Shown piece after piece: positions 52,801-61,800 of a stretch of 64,000 nt of DNA. Made by a program: the position numbers and the translations under genes. The notes below the pieces were generated by a model. That model was given only the letters and a program-made list of their open reading frames with translations. It was not told the origin of the DNA and did not search any database. The stretch is from Negativicutes bacterium. Its GTDB lineage: Bacteria; Bacillota; JAAYKD01. Where the stretch lies: the NCBI GenBank assembly GCA_021372785.1, contig JAJFTT010000067.1, positions 1-64,000 of the forward strand, in the 5' to 3' direction. Within the stretch, counting starts at the first letter, position 1, and the number at the start of each line of letters is the position of its first letter.

Positions 52801-55800
52801 GAAATGGTCATGGTTTCGGCTTCGGAAGCTTCAAAGGTAAAGACCGCAATGTAGCCGCCGGCATCTCTTAAAGCATTGTGCGGCACTGCAACCAAACCGC
52901 TGAATTGACCGGTCTGACCCGGCAGCAGCGTTTGGCTGGCCAAAGCAACGGAATTTACCAGACCATAACTATCGTAAATTTCCACAGTAGGAGCGATGGT
53001 TACCGAACCGGTATGCTCGTTGCGAATGGAAATTGCGACAGTGGCTTGACCTTCGGTGTAACCCTCCTGCAGCGCCACATCCGTGGCTTGCTGCGACAGG
53101 ACAGTCAGCGGTAATTCCGGATCGACTTGACGCCATTTCTCCAGCGTATTGAAGACATCCAGTAAATTGGAGGCAATGGACGTTTCTTTGTTGACCATCA
53201 GGTTTGAGTTAACAGCCAATTCGCCGATTTGTTTCGCGAGTTTGGTTAGGATGGTCGCATCGAGCGCATCCAGCGCTGTGACGTAGGAAGAAGTATTGAT
53301 CATCTGAGCAGCCGTGGCTGCGATGGCGGAAAGGGAACCGGAGGCACCCGAAATGCTGCCCATAAAGGCAAAGGCCGTGCCGGCCAAGGTTAACCGCGTC
53401 TCAATGTCTTTCATCATGTTTACGATGTGACGCTGATAAATGGCATCGAATCCTTCTGCAATGGAAGCGTCGACTTCCTGCTGCAATTGATATATTTCAA
53501 AGAGCGTGATCTGATCCGGCGCCAGATCCATGCCGTCGGCAGTATAAACCCAGAGATTGCGGTAGCGCCCGACCCGCGTAATCGGGATTGGGCTGCCGTT
53601 GGGGTTCGCATACATCGACTTTAACTGCGTATTCAGGGATTTCAGGTAATCCAGGACCTGACCGGAAGGATAGTAAGCGGTAGCGGTCAGGTCATTGTCG
53701 AGATAGCCTTGCACCATCTCCCCAATCAGCTCAATATCAGTCCGTGCCTGTTCCAGCATGTTAAAGACATTGCTCTTGCGGGTCGCCGCTGCCACCGCAG
53801 CATTCATCGCCGCTTGGCTGTTGCTCGTTTGACTGGTCGCCAATTGGTTGATTGCTTTCTCATAAGCATCCAAATCGATGACAGGCGTGCTGCTCAGCTT
53901 AATCGCCTGGGTTAAGGTATAGATGGCATACTCTGCCGTTTTGGAGCCGCCGGCCGGAGCATATCTGTTAAATTCATCATAGAAGTAGGCGTATTTTTCC
54001 TTGGCAACCTCAATGGAATTGGGGAAGATGCATTCGAAGATCAAATCTGCTACTTCGGCATTACTTAATTCTGTTTCAGCAGTTTTGATCTCGACGGCCA
54101 GATTGCCCAGGCTTTTGACCAGCGTCGGTGTGGTCCTGGAAATATTCTGCAGCGCCGCCATATCCACAATCGTCAGTTTACTGGTCAGCCAGCTCTTGGC
54201 AAAATCCAACACCGTACTGGAGCTGCGGAAGTTTTTGACCTGATCCATCACCGACTGGTTCGGCTGATAACCGACATTGTTCAGCATGTTGTTGGTTGCA
54301 TCCAGCACCTGCTGCGCTTCTTTTGTAACTTTGGTCATGTTTTCTGCTGAAGCTTTCATTCCCTCGGCTGCATCTTCGAACGCATTGACCGCAACAATCG
54401 CCTGCATCTGCGCCGCAATGATTTTTAGGGTTTCCTGCACGGCAAATTCAACTTCGTTGACATACGCATTGGCGGACGAGAGATAGTAGCGATCCACTTC
54501 TCCGCCGATCCAGCCGTTGGTGGAGCCGCTGGCGATTGATTCAAAGACCGCCATGTTCTTCGTCTTGATTTCGCTGGCAGCCAGAATTAAGCTTTGAGCT
54601 GCTTCCAGAGCCGCTTTGCCCTGCGTCGTTAAAGCGATCCGCTCGCTCTTGCTCCTGGTATTGACTGCATCCGAAATAAGTTTGGCCGCTTTGCCCAAGG
54701 TATCCAGCGCCTGATTGGCTGTTACTTCATAATCCGCCATCGCTTCCACGCCGGCTTTGCCTTTCCTGGCATCGGCAAAGGTATTCCAGACATCTTTTGC
54801 GGTATTGACATAATCGTCATGCGTGTTGCCGATCCAATTGTTGAACCAGCTGACTCCCGACGTATAAAGATTTAATAGTTTTGTGCCATAGCCCTGGTAG
54901 GCTTGCTGCGTGGCGGCGAAAAGCTTATATTCATCCGGTGTTAAAACTTTGCCCTTGAGCACTTCTTTCAGCTCATCGTCTGCCGAAGTGAAGGCGCCTT
55001 TCAATTTCGCCGGCAGTTCTTCGATTGACTTGATCCAACCGATTAAGTTGGCGACGCCGCTGGTCATTTCGTAAACCTTGGTGATGCCCACAGCGCCGGT
55101 CAGGATTTTGGCATAATCATACTGATCCAGGATCGAACGAGCCAGTTCGGATACCGTTTTATCGACCACTTTTTCCAAATTGACTTGCAAGCTGTCCAAT
55201 TCATCTTGAATGGATAAGAAGTTTTCATGTGCTCTGAGGGTGTTCATGGCTTCCATTTTCATCGGAGCTACAATCAGATTTCCCGCAATCTCGCTCCTGA
55301 CCGGCATCGCCGGCAATTCGGCCAGTTTGCCTAAGGACAGCTTGGTTCCTCTCTGAGCGGCAGTGACTTCGATTCTCCGCAGGTTGAAGCAGACTTTTTC
55401 GGTTTCTCCCGGCCGGATCGTCCCCAGCTGGACTTTGCCATCGACCAGGTTAGTCCCTTTGGTTGAACTGCCGCTGATCACCACAAATTTGTATTCGGTT
55501 TCCGGCATGATCGGTGCGCTGACATAAACACCTTCGGCTGCACCTTCACCCAAATTGGTCACATAGGCCGTCAGCGTAAACAGAGTCGGATCGTTTTGAT
55601 ACGCTTCCAGATCATAGCTGATGTAAACCTTTGGTTTCGCTTTGACTTCAAATTCACGCACGCTGCTCATCACACTTTGTTGCTTGCCGTCCTGCGTATA
55701 TTCATAGAGGAAGCGGGCGTAAATCTTACCCGAAGATTTATTCTGCAGCAATTTGGCAATGGAAGGATCAAATTCTGCAATGGCAGAGTAGATGTCCTGC

Positions 55801-58800
55801 AACTCATCCAGCTTCAATTGATAATTCAGTTTTAAGGTCTCGCCCCGGTTCAATTCACTCAAAGTGATGCCATAACCCTCCACCACCGGTGCGCTTCCGC
55901 TCGTGACAGAGGCTGTCAGATTGACCGCGGGATACACCGGAGAGCCGCCTTTGATTAAATTGCCCTCGGCATCGTAACTGTGATCGGTGAGCAGCAGGCG
56001 GATACTCAAGTCGGTCATCGGCGAGGTTGAGGAAGTGTTGGTTAAATTCAGTTTCAATCCCACGACCTGTTCCGCAAAACCGGCTCCCGAGGTGAAACCA
56101 AAGTCCAGATCCGCATTCTTCGTCGCTTCCTCCGGCACTTCCGGCAACCCATAGCCCATTTCTTTCAGGAAATTCTGACTGTAATTTCCTTTCGCTGTCT
56201 GACCGTTGGCGGAAGGGAAGGCGGCTTCCAACTGAATCTCCTGTTTCAAGCCGGGATTCTCATCATAGGCATCCAAAACCGCGCCTTGGGAACTGCTGTC
56301 CCCTTGATTGGCGTTCTGTTTGCCGGAACCCCAGATTTCATAATCGGGAGCAAGGTAACGAATGCGCACCGGAATCAGGGTTTCAACGGAAACCCCGCTA
56401 TCGCTTCTGCTGCCGCTGGCTTTAATGACGGCATCAAAGAGATGAACCTGATTGCCGAAATAAAGCGGAATCCGGTCCGTCGGTGTGCGGTAGGTTTGAT
56501 CTGCATTGGCTCTGACTTTGACGCTGAAACTGCTGCTGCCTTCCGTATAGCTGCCGGCAATCAGCTGCAGCGAGCCTTCTCCCAGCGGATCATTGGCCTT
56601 AACATACGCATCCACCATGGCTTGGTTGACTTTCGCTGCATCAAAGCTGAGCTTGAATTCGCCTGCACTGCCGGTCTGTTCTACATCGGCAAGTATGAAG
56701 AGTCGGTCAATATCCAAACTCCAAATCAGATCGATCACCTGACCGGCCACCAAATCTCCGATATAGCGAACCGGTGTATAACCGCTTTCCCCCTTCAGCA
56801 GGAAAGCATTGAGCGGCAGGTTTTTACTGGTGGATACCACTTCCAGAGTGACATCTTTCAGCTTAGTATCGCTCGCTGACAGATCAGTTAATGTGATCGG
56901 TGCAGCCGGATTGCGGATGGAGAGCCGATTGAGAATCTTACCGGAGAGATACCAGAATTGCTGTTCGTCCGCGGGGAGATTGGGCTGCAGCTGAGGTTCT
57001 GTGCTGGCAACCAACTGCTCCGCTTTGTAAACGACGCTCTCATAGCCAACACTCCTGGTTGAACTGCTGCGTATACTGTCCTCCAGAGCGGCTTCAAAGC
57101 CAAAGACTATCGGCTGTTTTGATAAGGTTATGATTTGCGGCAGCCGATCGTTCAGCGCCGGGAGATCAACCGCTGCCGAGAGGGTCGAATGCAAATCCGC
57201 CGACGCGGTTAACTGATAAGCGCCTGCCGGGATGTTGCTGAAAGTAATGCGCCCATTCGGATCGGTTTTACCGCTGAAATTGACCGGATCTTTTTGCTGC
57301 ACTACACCGCTGAGCTCTACCGTTGCATCTTGCAGCGGCGTATTGCTATCGTTGCGCACTTCATAGGTTAAGCTGGCCACTTGTTCACTGCCAACGGATA
57401 CCACGATGGGAATCTTTCGAACACCGGCATTCGATGTTAGGGTGATGCTGCCTTCATAGAGACCGGTTTGTGTAAAGTTAGAAGGAGAAACAGCTACGAC
57501 GATGGAAGCGCGGCCTTCCGCGTCACGGATCGTGTAACCTTTGTTGACCGGTTTGATCAGATAGCCGTCCACCGGTGCAGCGGAGAAGCGCACAAAAGGC
57601 AGATCGCAGTCGACCGTCAGTCCGGTTAGATTGGCGGTGCCGCTGTTCGTGACCTGAATCACAGAAGTTTTCATTTCTCCCTGCCGCAGCGACATCGTCA
57701 GCGCTTCTTTGCGCAGGCCGTCACCGTCCGACTCCGCTTCACCAATGATGTTGATGGAGTACTTGGCCTCCGCGGCCACAACCGTCACCGTCAGAACATG
57801 GCTGGCATTCCCTGCTGTTAAGGTGATATTATAATCACCTGCCGGCAGCGTTCCGGCAGCGCTCAGCTTCAACTGAATTTCCCGACTGCTTTCTGCGGCG
57901 ATGGTTGTGTCGTTTAAAGTGAGAAGCGGTTCGATGGTGAAACCTGCGGGCAATCCGCTGACAACAAGACTGATATTGTCTGCCGCTGTCACACCAAGGT
58001 TCGTGACAAACCCGGCCAGCAGCTGATCATACCCTTGCACAACGGTTACTTTGCTGTTCAGGGCAAGATAGAGTCCATCGATAAAGAATACAATCGCAGC
58101 GGTTTGCTTTTTCACGCCGGCGATGCTGGCAGAAGCCCTCATCGTATAGGCTCCGCCGCAGTCTGTTGGGAGGTTTACTGCAATCGAGTAAGCTCCATTC
58201 GCGTCGGTTCTGCCGCCGAATTGCCAGGTTTCTTCGCCGATCACACTGATCGTTACGGCTATATCCTGAATAGCGGCGCCATTCGCATCTGTCACTGTAC
58301 CTGCGGCTGTGATACTCTGACCGATTGTATAACTCCGTTCGGTTGTATTGCTCAAGCTGATTTGGAACGCGTTGGTGTAGACAATATCGGTTTCAGTTGT
58401 GGCAGTCAGCAGATCTTTTGCGGCATTAAAACGTAAGCGGTAACTGCCAGCCGCTGCAGGTGAGAGAACCACTCCCTGATAGGTTCCGGATAGCGGATCA
58501 TAAACCAGATTGACCGGCTCTCCGGCTGCGGTCAATACCGGCACACTGTCTTCACTGACATGGTAAAGTTGTACGCTTGCGGCAGCATCACCGAGAGGCG
58601 ACCAGGAGGCGGCGGAAGAGGCAACGCCTAAACTGACGTTAGCGGCTTCTCCCAGGGAATACGCAGTCGCCTCACTTTTCGCTGTCAGCAGCAAGCCATG
58701 CCCGACGCTCAGAACGGCACTCTTATAGGTTTGGCTGCGATCGGTCAGATTGATCTTGGCTTCACTATCGGTATAGGCCCGCAGCAGATAACTCCCGGTC

Positions 58801-61800
58801 GGCAATTGGTCTGCTTTCCAGGTAAAGGACAGTTCAACCTGACTGCCGATGCCAACTTGACTGCTAATTTCCGGGGTACCCGTTGATACCGTACCAACTT
58901 TACGATTGTTGACATAAAGGGCGGTGGTAAACGGCGTCGTAATTGCCCGATCACCGCTGTTTTTTACTTTGACAACCGTCGTTACCGTATCACCGAACTT
59001 GATTGCTGTGCTGTTGCTCACAAGTGAAACGATTTGCAGCTGCGCCGCTGTCACAGTTAAAGGAGAACTGAAATAATAGCTGCCCGTGTTATTGGCTTCG
59101 TTGCTTTCCAGAACTTTATTTTCCGGGTCGACAATGACTAAAATTTCTTCGGCAGCGATGTCAGGGTTCTTCCAAATGTAACTGATTGTTGTGGAAGCTC
59201 CCGCAGCAAGTGCCTCTGTTTTGCCAAACTCAGCCGCACCAATAAAGCGGTCATTGATGTAGAAATAGGCTTTGCTGGCGGTCTTATTCGCGGCACTGCC
59301 CTGATTGAGAATATTGGCAAAGAGCACGACATTCGTCCCCTGCGGCACGATACTGCCGCTGAGGCTGGTGCGCACATTCTGCACGGTCAAATCGGCATAA
59401 GTGACAGTTAAGTTTTTGATCGTCTGTGTTTGACTGTTATTGTCTTCCACCATTTCTACCACAGTGGATAACGGTCCGTCAGCCAGCAGACGCAGCTGAT
59501 AATCTCCGCGCGTTTCCGGCAGCCACGTGAAACTGATATTTTCTTCTCCGCTTACCGCCAATTCGGCAATCAATGTGGAATCAATCAGCGTATCGTTGGC
59601 GTAAGCGACGATCTTAAATGCTCCTGCCGCTGCGCTGCCGAGGTTCTTTACCTTAGCCTGCACGGTAATTCCGGCATGCCACTGCACCGTGTCCCCGCTG
59701 ATTGCACTGACTTGTAGGTTTTCTACAGCCAAATCAGCAAAATCAGTCTGCGTTCCGTTGATTACCTGATCGAGCCGGTTGTTGTCAAAATCCGCCTCTT
59801 CAATGTATTTGCCGATGTCATTGGCAATGACAGAAACCTTATGAGCCAAGCCGCCGGCCGGCATGGTCAGAGCAAAACTGACTTCCCTGGTGTTGTTGAC
59901 TGCAATCGAATCTTCGACGCGCACATAGCCCCGGTAGACATCATCAAGGTAGAAGCCCACCAGGAAAGGTGCCGCTGTGGCAGTTAAGCCGCCGGCAGTT
60001 CCTTCAGAGGTGCCGTTCTGCAGTGTGGCTGTCACGGTAAAGACGCTGTTCTCGGCCGGTGTTGATTCAGAGAATTCGATGGTTTGCACAAATAAATCCG
60101 GCCGGTTTTCCAAGACCGTGATTTGCATGACGGAGAATTTATTTTGCTCGGTCACTGTCTCAGGATCGGGTTCACCGCCCAATACGCTGCCAACTAAGGT
60201 CGGCGGCCAGGTGGTGGACAGGTTATTGTCCATCACGTAGAGTCTTACTTTGTAAGAACCGGATTTCAGGTAGGTATGCGTCGGAGTCAAACCATAACCG
60301 CTTTCACCGTCACCAAAATCCCAGACGAAAGAAGTGATGTAGCCATCCCGGTCATAAGACCGGCTGGCATCAAAGCGGACCGGCTGCAAAACAACCGCAT
60401 TGGCGATATCGGCGCCGGCATTGCCGTACGGCAGGCTGTTGACGATCGCTTCCGATGTGACAAAACGTCCGGTGGCCTCGCCTCCGCTCAGCAGTTCTGC
60501 TTTGATCTGATAAACGCCGCCTTTGGCCGGTACCCAACTGCTGCAGGAGACATATTGGGTGATATAAGGCTGCAGATTGACAAAAGCAACTTCCGCATTG
60601 AAGATGGTCTGGTTTTCACCCAAGGGGATAGTCGTATCGATCACACTGAAGCGGATGCTGCCGTTTTCTACGTTCTTGGAACGGTTATCCAGCAGAACGC
60701 GCAGGGTGAGATCGTTCTCTCCCTGATCAGGATAAATCCCGGTATCGTAATAAACCGCATCTTTGATATAGCTGCCGGTGCCTTCCACGCCAATTGGGAT
60801 GCCGCCTTCTTCTCCCGGCGCCGCCAGGGTGTAGACAAAACGGGAGTAACCCAGATCGCCGAGGATGACGCCGCTGCCAAATTCAACGGTATACCAAGAA
60901 TCGAGGAAGACCCGGCTGCCGCTGGCATCATAACTGACCGGGATTTGATCGACGATGTAAATATTGCCAAAGTCCTTCCAGTAGTTGGAGAAAGAGAGGC
61001 TGCTTGGATTGCTGCCGTTGGCGCTGAGGCTGCGTTTGACCGCAGAAATATTACCGCAGCCTTCCGGAGCAGGCAGCATGATGATCTGATAACGCACCGA
61101 ATTATAATCGAGCGCTGCCGTTGGCTTGGCGGATTTCAGCTGCAGATAGTTACCGCCGGTCTCATAGCTCACGCTGGTTTCGACCGAATCAGGCACAAAG
61201 ATGGGAATCCTCAAACCGCTAACCAAATTCATCAGGAAATCCGGGAAGCCGGTATTGCCTTCATTGACAACCGCCAAAGCGCCATCCGCATTGAGATCTG
61301 CCAGGACATCTTCTTTGCCGATAATGCTGGTGGTCACACCGACAATCAAGGGGTTCAATTGCACGCCCTTATAGTCTTTGTGGGTCAGGGTGGCTTTAAA
61401 ATCACGGAATTCGCCTTCGTAAGGATTTTCTTCGGCTTCTACCGGCAAATTCCAGCGCACCAGCCAATAACCGGATACTTCGGTCGGTGTCCAGCTGCCG
61501 GTGACTTGGTTCGTGATTGGATCTGTTGTTTCACTGTAAACAGCCGGTCCGATGTTACCGAATTCCAGTCTGAAGTTGCTGCCGGTCGTGCTGCCAAAGG
61601 AACTGCCCAGAATTTCAAAGTCCGTCAGCAAACCGCTTTGATTGGAGCTGATCTCCAGTTTACCGGAGTCGATGATCAGATTCTTCGCTTCACCATAGCC
61701 GCTGTTCGATACCTTGACCGCCAGTTTAAACGGCGTATTGGAAAGCACCGTATGCGGCACATAGTAATTGAGTGTCAGTTTCGGCTGCGGCACAATGGTG

